In this document: positions 37,551-48,600 of the stretch, in pieces
Layout: every line of letters starts with the position of its first letter
How positions within the stretch are numbered: the stretch's first letter is position 1
From: Asterias rubens
Lineage: Eukaryota; Echinodermata; Asteroidea; Forcipulatida; Asteriidae
Reading direction: 5' to 3'
Assembly: GCF_902459465.1 (NCBI RefSeq)
Contig: NC_047082.1
Coordinates: 3,844,001-3,908,000 of the forward strand
Length of the DNA: 64,000 nucleotides
Position numbers and translations under genes: made by a program
The notes under the pieces: model-generated
Told to the model about the DNA's origin: nothing
Databases searched by the model: none
Seen by the model: the letters and a program-made list of their open reading frames with translations, nothing else

Positions 37551-38810
37551 TAATGGGATGAGTTGGGTGGACACTCAATGGTATGTGGCAGGATTCGTGG
37601 GATGGGAAGTCAATCTGACGGGATGGCAATGGGGTGTGATAGGATGTCAATAGCGTGTCAATAGGATGTCAATGGTGTGTAATGGGATGGATGAAGTGAA
37701 ATGGGAGGAGGGTGGGATAGGAAGTCACTGGAATGTAATGGGATGAGTTGGGTGGACATTCAATGGTATGTGGCAGGATTCGTGGGATGGGAAGTCGATC
37801 TGACGGGATGGCAATGGGGTGTGATAGGATGTCAATAGGATGTCAATGGTGTGTAATGGGATGGATGAAGTGAAATGGGAGGAGGATGGGATAGGAAGTC
37901 ATTGGAATGTAATGGGATGAGTTGGGTGGACACTCAATGGTATGTGGCAGGATTCGTGGGATGGGAAGTCAATCTGACGGGATGACAATGGGGTGTGATA
38001 GGATGTCAATAGGATGTCGATAGGATGCCAATGGTGTGTAATGGGATGGATGAAGTGAAATGGGAGGAGGGTGGGATGGGAAGTCACTGGAATGTAATGG
38101 GATGAGTTGGGTGGACACTCAATGGTATGTGGCAGGATTCGTGGGATGGGAAGTCAATCTGACGGGATGGCAATGGGGTGTGATAGGATGTCAATAGGTT
38201 GTCAATAGGATGCCAATGGTGTGTAATGGGATGGATGAAGTGAAATGGGAGGAGGGTGGGATGGGAAGTCACTGGAATGTAATGGGATGAGTTGGGTGGA
38301 CACTCAATGGTATGTGGCAGGATTCGTGGGATGGGAAGTCGATCTGACGGGATGGCAATGGGGTGTGATAGGATGTTAATAGGATGTCAATGGTGTGTAA
38401 TGGGATGGATGAAGTGAAATGGGAGGAGGATGGAATAGGAAGTCATTGGAATGTAATGGGATGAGTTGGGTGGACACTCAATGGTATGTGGCAGGATTCG
38501 TGGGATGGGAAGTCAATCTGACGGGATGGCAATGGGGTGTGATAGGATGTCAATAGGATGTCAATGGTGTGTAATGGGATGGATGAAGTGAAATGGGAGG
38601 AGGGTGGGATAGGAAGTCATTGGAATGTAATGGGATGAGTTGGGTGGACACTCAATGGTATGTTGCAGGATTCGTGGGATGGGAAGTCAATCTGACGGGA
38701 TGCCAATGGGATGTGATAGGATGTAAATAGGATGTAAATATGATGCCAATGGGATGTAATGGGATGTAAATTAGGTGTCGGTGGGATGTGATGGGATATC
38801 ATGGGAAGTT
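37551..38810 (+). repeat. Satellite with alternating 174 and 185 bp units
   Basis: Seven units begin TAATGGGATGAGTTGGGTGG at 37551, 37736, 37910, 38095, 38280, 38454 and 38628, giving periods 185, 174, 185, 185, 174, 174. The 11 bp difference is one extra GTCAATAGGAT-type sub-repeat. Open frames on the minus strand follow from the repeat and are not genes. Confidence 0.95.
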
Positions 38811-39110
38811 ATGAAATGGGATCTTGTAATGAGATGTTATGGGTCGTAGTGGGATGAGTGGGATGGGATGTGGGATGTTATGGGATGGTGTAAGGATAAA
38901 ATTGGATCAGTGGGATGTAATTGGGATGGTGGAGGTATATAATGGGATGAGTGGGATGTGAGGGGATATCATGGGAAGTTATGAAATGGGATATTGTAAT
39001 GGGATGTTATGGGTCGTAGTGGGATGAGTGGGATGGGAAGTGGGATGTTATGGGATGCAATTGGTGGCAGTGGAATGTTATGGGATGAGTGGGATGGCAA
39101 TGGAATTCCC
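38811..39110 (+). repeat. Degenerate GGGATG-rich edge of the satellite
   Basis: GTGGGATGTTATGGGATG-like short repeats, including two copies of a TATCATGGGAAGTTATG block, without the long period. A family E scrap (TTCCCTGCTTCC) begins at about 39104. Confidence 0.85.
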
Positions 39111-39192
39111 TGCTTCCTTCATCGCCGATTTTTTGCTTACGGTGCAGAGTAATGACATTGGTCCTGATCCTAAATCAAGTGTACGCAAGTTC

Positions 39193-39378
39193 TCGGCCCA
39201 ATTTCATAGAGCTGCTTAAGCAGAAAATACTGCCTGAAAACTTCGTGCTTAGCAGAAATGAGCTGGATATCAGTCACAAATTGCACACACGTGACATGGA
39301 TAGTTTGGCTGGTAACAATATGTTGTTGCGCTTAGCTGCTTGTTCTGCTTATCAAAGCAGCTCTGTAAAACTTGGCCC
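39193..39378. repeat. Family D element, short subtype
   Basis: GGCCCAATTTCATAGAGC at left, AGCAGCTCTGTAAAACTTGG at right; inside, GTTTGGCTGGTAACAATAT as in 49023-49205. Confidence 0.75.
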
Positions 39379-39405
39379 TGTTTTGTACTCGTTGTTGGTT
39401 ATCTG

Positions 39406-39899
39406 TTAAAGGCAGTGGACACTTTTGGTAATTACTCAAAATAATTATGAGCATAAAACCTTACTTCATTGTGAGAAACGGCTCCCTCTGAAGTGAAGTA
39501 GTTTTCGAGAAAGAAGTAATTTTCATCGAATTTGATTTCGAGACCCCAGATTTAGAATTTGAGGTCTCGAAATCAAGCATCCCCGAAAACGCACAACTTC
39601 GTGTGACATTGGTGTGTTTTCTGTCATTATTATCTTGCAACTCCGACGACTGATTGAGCTCAAATATTCACAGGTTTGTTATTTTATGCATATGTTGAGA
39701 TACACCAAGTGAGAAGACTGGTCTTTGACAATTACCACTAGTGTCCAGGGGTCGATTTCACAAAGAGGTAGGACTAGTCCTAACTTAGGACTATAGTCCT
39801 AGGAGATATACAAATTGCATGGATAGTCCGAAGTTAGGGCGAGTAATTGGTCCTAACTCGAGTCCTAACTCTTTTTGAAATCCACCCATGTGTCTTTGA
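39406..39899 (-). repeat. Family A element interrupted near its end
   Basis: Left TTAA at 39406. The right terminus is cut by the insertion at 39748-39887 after CCACTAGTGTCCAG; GTGTCTTTGAA follows it. Confidence 0.8.
39748..39887. mobile_element. 140 bp hairpin element nested in family A
   Basis: GGGTCGATTTCACAAAGAG at left, AACTCTTTTTGAAATCCACCC at right, with AGGACTAGTCCTAACTTAGG-type palindromes inside. Fragments lie at 26966-27043 and about 41480-41620. Confidence 0.75.
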
Positions 39900-40632
39900 A
39901 GATATAAATTTTCGGTCTTGCCTGAGGGGTCCTTGAAGGGGCAAGAACCCCCTCTTGTTTCTGCCAGCTAAGTTTCATGTGGCTACTGTTCGGTGAACCA
40001 ATGTTATGGATATGTACTTGAGTTAATCGATCGTGTTACCCGTGTATAGTTCAGTAACAAAGAGATTTATAGTGGATGGGTTTTGGACCATTTGAATGCC
40101 TGCAGCGTTCGACCTCGTTCATTTGTTGACGTTGTTTATTTATGTATTTTGTACCATGTTTGTTTCTGTTTTGTAAGTGAAGCTGTAAGCTCCACCCATC
40201 CGCAGTCCCAAGGACCGGGTTATTTTTCTTCTTTTAATAACACCCATGGTGGTTGCTTGTACTATTTTCGGGAAGGGGTTCGGAATAGTTGTGTAATTTA
40301 GGTTCAAGCCTACTTGTGCACGCCCATGAAGTTGTTTCCTCCTGGACTCCCCGTGAGGGTTGAAGCGTCTGTTAGCCCAGTGTACCAGTCAGTGTGTCAT
40401 GTCCGTTCACTTTCACCTTCTTGTACTTTTACAGATGTTATTGGCCCCTTACTAACAAAAGACAAGGTGTTTTCGGATTAACTGCTACTCATGTACCTTA
40501 GGATGTATGAGAAAACCAGTATTCAAGAAGTAAAGAGAAATACAAAATAATGAGCAAATGGGGTATAATAATGGGTATAATATGGGGGTATATTATTAAT
40601 AATGGGTATGATATGGGGTATAATATAATATG
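39900..40632. other. Spacer, no gene recognised
   Basis: Unique-looking sequence up to 40490, then an AT-rich GGGTATAATATGG short repeat at about 40555-40630. Sub-stretches such as CCTGGACTCCCCGTGAGGG could come from an old retroelement, but I cannot place them. Confidence 0.35.
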
Positions 40633-40834
40633 AGAAAAATTACACAAAAAACACTCTTGTTGCACATATTTGTGTGCGGCTTTCCAAAGCCTATGAAAAG
40701 GGCTTCAGGCCGGAAGTCTTGTTATATTTGAGTGAGCAATGTTTTATATTATCAACCGCTCTCTATTGCTCGTTAAGTAAGTTTGTTATGTAAACTATTT
40801 TGAGTAATTACCAATAGTGTTCAGTACCTTTAAC
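40633..40834 (+). repeat. Family A fragment
   Basis: Right part with GGCTTCAGGCCGGAAGTC in the middle; ends GTTCAGTACCTTTAA. Confidence 0.75.
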
Positions 40835-41772
40835 CAAGCTAAGATTTGACCTGTATGAACCGTTACAGACTTTGATTTAATCTAGGCCCCCGACCTGTCA
40901 AAATATTGCAACCCTTTGCGTCATACCGCCCCCTTGTGTACAACTCCGTCCTTCCCCAAGTTGCCGTTTGTAGGCGCAGTTTAAGCCCACCTATAATATG
41001 CACGTACGGTTTCCGTTGTTTAAATGATTTCCAGTATTTGAGTCTTGAATATAAGCCTAAATGTCAAATACATTTGGCTTATACCCTTGTGTACTTCCTG
41101 TGCCAAATTTCTGTAAGCACCAATAACTTGCTAAGCGCAGAATATGCATTACTTAGCAGATACAGGTTGCCAGCCCAAAGCATGCATTGTTACGCCTTAG
41201 TGTTAAATGCATTGGCTTCCACCCTTTTGTACATGTACTTCCTGTGCCCAATTGTATAAAGCCTGTAAGCACAAAAAACTTGCTCAGCACAGAATAGTAA
41301 TGCTTAGCAGAAACGGGTTACCAGTCCAAATTACATTACGTGTGCATTGTTGTGGCTGGTGCCGCGTCAAGTTTTGCTAAAAAAACAAATTTATCAAGTA
41401 TTTTTGTCTGCTTCTAAAACAGCTTTATGGAATTTGGGCTCTTCCGTCGTTTTCACCATGGAGAGTTCCTCACAAAACTCTTCTTAACTTAGGATGAATC
41501 TTATGACTTGAGACGAGTTAAGTTCCGTATACCAGGCGTTTTTAGCCGCATTGAACCCATCCTAAATAAGTCAGGACGAGCTCGAGATAAAGATTAATCC
41601 TAGCGTTTCGTGGCATCGGATGCTGGTCTCAATCATTCAAGTTGTCTAAAATTCATTGGACATCTTGCTTTCTAGCATTAATGACAAATTTGTTTTTGTT
41701 CTACAATTATTGCTCGTACGTGTTCGCCGGTTTGAGTTACACTTCGAAGAACAACACTTCATGTGAGTGAGG
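40835..41772. other. Spacer with a diverged duplication
   Basis: 41093-41205 and about 41230-41350 are similar (TACTTCCTGTGCC, GTAAGCAC, GCTTAGCAGA) and look like family D pieces. 41480-41620 is a scrap of the element at 39748. No gene. Confidence 0.45.
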
Positions 41773-42159
41773 TTAAAGGCAGTGGACACTATTGGTAATT
41801 ACTCAAAATATTTATTAGCATAACGCCTTTCTTGGTGACGAGTAATGGGGAGAGGTTGATGGTATAAAACATTGTGAGAAACCGCTCCCTCTGAAGTGCC
41901 ATAGCTTTCGAGAAAGAAGTAATTTTCCATGAATTTGATTTCGAGACCTCAGATTTAGAACTTGAGGTCTCGAAATCAACCATCTAAACGCACACAACTT
42001 CGTGTGATAAGGGTGTTTTTTTCTTTCATTATTATCTCGCAAGTTTGATGACCAGTTGAGCTCAAATTTTCACAGGTTTGTTATTTTATGCATATGTTGA
42101 GATACACCAACTGTGAAGGCTAGTCTTTGACAATTACCAATAGTGTCCAGTGCCTTTAA
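41773..42159 (-). repeat. Family A element, full length
   Basis: TTAA both sides. Very similar to 62598-62986, including CACCAACTGTGAAGGCTAG near the right end: one subfamily. Confidence 0.92.
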
Positions 42160-42461
42160 AGTTTTCTTTTTTTCTCTCGTTGGTGCTACTACTGTGGAGT
42201 GTCTATCAAAAGAGATGACTGACACAAACAATTTGGTTCGATGTTAACCAGATGCCAACCTCAAGGAGTTGGGAACACATTCGCCTTTCTCGAAGACCTT
42301 CAGTTTGATTTGTTACATCTGATAGATTTGTGGCCTTGTTTGGTTTTAACTTCAAGTCTTTTGACTGTATAGTATATTCAAACAGTAGAGTCTGTTATCT
42401 AAATCAGACGTAAAGTAACCGAAGCAATGGAGTAAAAGCAACCTTGATTCAGCTGAAATGT

Positions 42462-42609
42462 CTTATTATTTGAGTGAGAAATTACCTCTTTCTAAAAAGA
42501 TATGTTACTTCTGAGGGAGCCGTTTCAAAATGTTTTATACCATCAACAGCTCTTCATTACTCGTTAGCAAGTAAGTTTTTATGCTAACAATAGTTTCCAG
42601 TGCCTTTAA
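42462..42609 (+). repeat. Family A fragment
   Basis: Right part of a plus-oriented copy; its TTAA is shared with the next, opposite-oriented copy, so two right-end sequences meet head to head. Confidence 0.8.
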
Positions 42610-43000
42610 AGGCAGTGGACACTATTGGTAATTACTCAAATTAATTATTATCATAAAACCTTACTTGGTAACGAGTAATGGGGAGAGGTTGATAATATAA
42701 AACATTGTGAGAAACAGCTCCCTCTGAAGTGACGTATAGTTTTCGAGAAAAAAGTAATTTTCCACAAATTTGATTTCGAGACCTCAAGTTTAGAATTTGA
42801 GGTCTCGAAATCAAGCATCTGAATGCACACAACTATGTGTGACACGGGTGTTTTTTTTTCTTTCATAGTTATCTCGCAACATCGACGACCAATCGAGCTC
42901 AAATTTTCACAGGTTTGTTATTTTATGCATAATGTGGAGATACACCAAGTGAGAAGACTGGATTATTTTGACAATTACCAATAGCGTCCAGTGCCTTTAA
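42606..43000 (-). repeat. Family A element, full length
   Basis: TTAA both sides; palindrome GAGACCTCAAGTTTAGAATT then TGAGGTCTC kept. Confidence 0.92.
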
Positions 43001-43915
43001 CTATGTTTGGCCTGTACTCAACATATCTAATCCTGAGGCATATTTTTGAAGAGTGTGAGGAGGTTCCAAAAGTACGAGTCAATTTGAACTTCCTTCTCGT
43101 TGTAGGTCAAGTGATTAGTGAAAAGTAAGAGTACTTTAAAGTCGTTGGACCGAGGGTCTGGTTGTGATTGTAGTTGGCGGGCAATAGCCCCTTGACGCGT
43201 GGTTGCCAGGAACCTTCGAGATTTCCTGTTTCGAACTGTAGATTTTTACAAGGCTCTACTTTCAAGGGAGTAATTCTCCAATCGAAAAAAAAAAATAGGA
43301 AACACCTTAATAAGTGAACTCTGTTGTAGTCACAGAGTGGTCGAGAAGCGAAATCTAGGAAATCACCTTAAGTTATAGGCATTTGGGCACTGAATTGTAC
43401 CATTGTCACATACCACAACTGAGTGCGCAGTGATGTTTCAAATTTTTAAAAGGACTACCTCAACGGCTCCCCCCCCCCCCCCTAACCCGGCCCCACCGCC
43501 CGCCAATACTTTTCAGTTGATTAACGCTTACAAGTACATCGCACGATAATTGTTTTTCACTCATCTCTTAAATTGCTGAAGACTGTCGCATTTATTAGTT
43601 TATTTATTCTCTTCTCGATATTGGTGTTTTACCGTTGTTTTGTTGGTCATGTACAGAAATACATTTAAAGACATTAAAAAAAACATTATAATATCCAAGT
43701 GTCCCCCTTTGTTCTTCGATTGAATTGTTTCCTTTGAACTTTCCTCTTTACTCCCTGTGAATGACTTGTGTAATTTAACTGTAGGAAATTAAGCTTCATT
43801 AGTCGTCCAGTTTTTTGAGAGAAAAAAAAGTGAAAATCCCACAGAGCAATGTTTTTATAAGGAGAGTTGTGTAAAGACAATTATGTTTGTGGTTTTGTTT
43901 CAATTTGTCGAAAGC
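43001..43915. other. Spacer, no gene
   Basis: Includes a C run near 43470-43480. I see nothing else to name. Confidence 0.4.
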
Positions 43916-44040
43916 GACAGCACCTCTGCAAATAGTATTTTGAGGGAAGCTTTCTACCATTATTATCTATAAACCGAAGTCCAATGTAAATCTGTGGACG
44001 TTTGTGCTTTGTGTTGTACAAAAATACCCATCTTGAAATC
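43916..44040 (+). repeat. Family B fragment
   Basis: Right half: GACAGCACCTCTGCAAATAG, GGGAAGCTTTCTACC, CAATGTAAATCTGTGGACG. Confidence 0.65.
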
Positions 44041-44700
44041 AGTGTGCGCTACACTCTTAGTCCATCACAAGTTTTTACGATGACTTAAAGTTTTTGGTTG
44101 CAAAAACCTCCCTGTATATCGAGTACTGTTAAAGTAGACAATGAGCTCGACAAGTGGTCGTTTGGAGGTTTCAGGTCGGTGCTTGAAACGACGAACCGAA
44201 GAAAGACTGGAAAGAAAGGTAAAAAAGTACGAACACTCCTATGGCCTGACGGGGTGCCATTGGTACTTTCATGGCGTTATCTCAATGACCGAACAGCTAT
44301 ATGGTGCCCGAATGGTGCCTAATAGTACAGTCAGGGGTGAGTGTACTTTATTTGGTGTTTGCACGGTTTATGGTTTATGAAAGGATGAAGGCCACGTACC
44401 ATGTACATACCTGCTATCAGTGTCGTAATTATAGTACACATGCCTGGGATGTGTACACACACGACCGACCTGATGTGCTCAATCAGCATTACAACACAGA
44501 ATGGTCTGGCGCACTGACCCACCTCAGGTGCGCAACACTGCGATGTGATTGGCTGTCTCTCAGCATAGTTTGCATAAGCAATTGTTCCAATACCTTACTC
44601 ATGAACCAATCAGGAGCGAAGACAGTGAAGATAGTCGATGATGATAACAGTATAGAGGCTGGATTCCAATGTTTCACATCACCTACATTTTGAGAGGAAC
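44041..44700 (+). other. Upstream region of the P450 gene
   Basis: Non-repetitive as far as I can see, moderate GC. Overlapping short open frames (44098-44693) match nothing I recognise. Probably the P450 promoter region. Confidence 0.4.
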
Positions 44701-44708
44701 GCGTTCTG

Positions 44709-44716
44709 TATAAAAA
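44709..44716 (+). promoter_or_regulatory. Candidate TATA box of the P450 gene
   Basis: TATAAAAA, about 220 bp before the ATG. A start site near 44740 would give a 5' UTR of roughly 190 nt. No initiator or upstream element was confirmed. Confidence 0.4.
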
Positions 44717-44927
44717 CCGACGGAACAATTTGGATTAAGCAGAAAGGACGTCTTGTAGACCGATAAACAAACCGAGCTGAAATGCTGTGCAGACTTAACT
44801 TTTGCAAGTGACCAAGTTTTAATTCATCTCATGCATTGTCAAACCGGCTGAACTGTGTGATACCTTAAAAAACACACGCTCTATTTGTTGAAGTGTTCGC
44901 AGTAGAACTGAAACTAGCTTGTCAAAC

Positions 44928-45608
44928 ATGGTATTAGTAGATCTAGTGGTGTTTCTGGTAGCTCTCGTTTCCATCCTAAAGTTTCTAGGATGGAGGGCTA
45001 CGAGGCACCTCCGACTACCCCCTGGTCCACGCGCCATCCCCCTACTCGGTAACTTCAATGTCTTCATGACCAACCGACCAATTTACAAGGTTCTGAAAGA
45101 TCTTGCTGACAAGTATGGGAGCGTCTTCTCGCTCAGCTTGCCTATGGGTCGGTTTGTCATCCTCTCAGACGTAGATGTTATAAAAGAAGCATTTCAGAAC
45201 CAGTCGGAAGATTTCTCCGGACGCCCGTACGTGTATTCAATCAATCTGATGACTCGTAATAACTGTGGCATTGCGTTCAGTGACTACAGTCCGGCATGGC
45301 GTGTACATCGCCGCACAGCGGCCCTAGCCATCCGGCATAACATCAAAGGACACAACTGCAAACCTACCTCGGCTAAGATCGTGCAAGAAGTAGAAAGACT
45401 CACCTGTATGCTGTCCAAGAAAGATGGCATGTACTGTGATATCAGTGATGAGCTGAACTTAGCAGTCATGAATGTAATTTGTGATATGACTTTTGGACAG
45501 CGCTACGAAATCACAGACACAGAGTATAAAGAAATCTTGGAGAGTAACAGAAAGTTCACTGCCGTTCTAGAACCTGGAGATCCTATAGACATCATACCAG
45601 CACTCAAG
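44928..45608 (+). CDS. P450 exon 1
   Basis: Residues 1-227: anchor, PPGP hinge, B to F helices (AFSDYSPAWRVHRRTAALAI, the WxxxR heme-propionate contact). Donor CAAG|GTAAAT, phase 0. Confidence 0.95.
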
Positions 45609-48600
45609 GTAAATATCAAACTCAATATTTTCAATTGATTTATTTCCGTTTATTTTTATTGAACACATGCTAATGAAATTAACGAACTTTTTCGTAGAGT
45701 GGAGGCTTTATCACTAAAGACACTGGACACTATTGGTAATTACTCGAAACATTTGCTAGCATACAAACTTACTTGTAATGAGCAACGGAGAGCTGTTGAT
45801 AGTATAAAACATTGTGAGAAACGGCTCCCTCTGAAGTAACGTAATTCGATTTCGAGACCTCAGAATTAGATTTTGAGGTCCCGAAATCAAGCATCTGAAA
45901 GCACACAACTTCGTGTGACAAGGGTGTTTTTCCTTTCGTTGTTATCTTGCAACTTCGACGACCAATTGAGCTAAAATTTTCACAGGTTTGTTATTTTATG
46001 CATATGTTGAGACACACCAAGTGAGAAGACTGGTCTTTGACAAAATACCAATAGTGTCTTTTATTTACCAACGTTTCAACTCGTGCAGTAACCACACATT
46101 CGTATATTGCAATATATTGCTACAAGCAAAACTTCTTTGTACACATTAATATTGCGTAGCTGTCCAACATGCCATAAATATTAAGCTCAGGAATTCATTT
46201 GAAAACTCGGATAAAAGCTTTTTCATCTGGAGGATTTTAAAGAACAACATTTATAGAAGACCCTGGGTGTTTCATACACTGTGATATGTCACAGGCACGT
46301 TGCATGCATGACAGCTGGCGATTGTTGAGCAGTGTGTGAAAACGATGTATTGAATGACAAAAATATCAATAGTAACAATGGAATTGATACAATAGCAAAC
46401 GTACCTTAACTCTGTACTGTTTTGTATGGGATAATATATCATACACGAGAGTTATGACAATATCAAAAGTGCATTGGTACCTAATACTTTCGCACCTTTG
46501 CAATAGGCCTAGTTTAAAACAGACTGACTCACTCCTTTTTTAAAGGGAAGGTACACGTTTGGGAATTGTCAAAGACCAGTCTTCTCACTTGGTGTATCCC
46601 AACATAAGCATAACAACAATCCTTGCAAATTTGGGCTCAATTGGTCATCGAAGTTGCGAGAAAATGATGAAAGAAAAACACCCTTGTTGGACGAATTTGT
46701 GTGCTTTCAGATAGGAATAAAAGACTTCTAGCGATAAGTCTTGAATTATTTTAGTGAGAAGTTACCTCTTTCTCAAAAACTACGTTACTTCAGAGGGAGT
46801 TGTTTCCCACAATGTTTTACACTATCAACAGCTCTCCAATGCTCGTTACCAAGTCAGTGTCTAAGTTAATATTTGTTTCGAGTAATTACCAAACGTGTAT
46901 CCTTCCCTTTAAGGGAAGGTTTGGAATTTACAAGGAAAATATTGAGTTGAAAAAATATGTGGTATTCATTATTTTTCCGTATGAAATTTATAAAATATAT
47001 TATGATATGGAGAGAAAGATCAGACAAAAAGTAATAAAAATAGAGCTCGCTCAAAATAACAAGTTGACCGTGATTTGATTGTAAATTGAGGTGTTTTTTC
47101 TTCGCAATGCGTTTTTATTAGTACACGCGGCTTTAAAGGCACTATTTGTAATTATTCAAAATAGTTGTTGGCAGAAACGTTTACTTGTTAACGAGCATTT
47201 GAAAGTTGTTGGTAGTAAAACATCGTGAGAAACAGATCCCTCTGAAGTAACGTAGTTTTTGAGAAAGATGTAACTTCTCATTCAAATAAAATACTTAAAG
47301 CCTGAAGCCTTTCGTTATGCATCCTGAAAGCACACATTTTGTGCAACAATTGTGTTTTTCTTTCATTAATCTCTTGCAACTTCGATGACCAATTGAGTCC
47401 AAATTTTCACAGATTTGTTATTTAATGCATGCATATGTTGGGATACACCGAGTGAGAATACTGGTGATTGGTTTAAATGTTTACAGCCTAAGATTTTAAC
47501 TATTTCACCTGTGTACTGTTTTCTGCTGATTCTTATGATATGAACACTAATTGATAAGGGAGGAACCTCCGCCCCTTTATCGCTGACTGACATGGTGGCA
47601 TGTTGGTCCAAGCCCCAACATCATAAAAGACCACTTTATGATAATATGCTTTAAGTTATGAAAAGTACATAATCGCTAAAAGTACAAGGCACTCGATGGG
47701 TTCTGTACAACTGTAATACACTGCGTTGCCCTCTTGAACTTCAGCCACGACTTTGGGTGTACAATATTGACAGTAACACTAAAAATCTCTTCAAAATCCG
47801 GTCGCACACTTGACGTATGAAAAGCCAGTTTGCAGATGATTGTGTAGGTCAACTTGTACACCAGTGATAGCTAACTACTCTGATAGCTTTGTAAATGCAT
47901 TTTTACCGGCCAAGTACGCAGTGATTGGTTCGAGACCTTTTTTTATAGTGTAAGACGTCATTCACAAGTTGAAGAATTGAGGTTTCTATGGGGGCTTGAG
48001 TATTGTACAAACGGTGGCACGAATTGAATTAGGTTTGTTCAAGTGGTGGATGGTATAGAGATGTTATCAAGGACATTGGGTGTCACTCAAATACCGTGGG
48101 AAATGAAGCTTGTGACAACACTTCCAGTACATCAATATTATACTGTACCAACATAACACTTAACAACGGAATACTGATTTCAATGTTGCACGGATTTCCC
48201 GTCCAGCCTAGTTTTGGTTCAATTGATTCGAAATGAAAACCGATTGGAAATTATTTTGTCTGCGAACGCGCCGATAATATTTCATATTTCTAAAAACAAT
48301 AGACAACCTGACAGGGGCAATAGACTATTGCTAACAAATAAGTGGAATTTATCAATTGTAAAATATTAGCCTAGACAAACTAGAATGGATTCGAAAAATT
48401 TAGAGCTTGTTTTTCCAATTTGGAAGAGAAAATGGCGAAAGAAAATGTTGTATGTTTAAAATCCTACTGTTTCGGACTATAATAATGACAATTTTAATCT
48501 AACAAAAAATGGAAAAATATGATTGAGCATGACCTGTTCAAAGCCTTTTCGAACTTATTCGGATAAAATAAGTTAATTACAAAGAACTTTGGAAGGTTGT

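Noticed and set aside
37899..38802. Repeated minus-strand frames of about 61 codons starting MTSHPTLLPFHF or similar
   Set aside because: They recur with the satellite unit and have no other support.
44098..44693. Overlapping open frames upstream of the P450
   Set aside because: Several frames overlap, none shows a known domain, and a TATA-like box lies just downstream; more likely promoter region.
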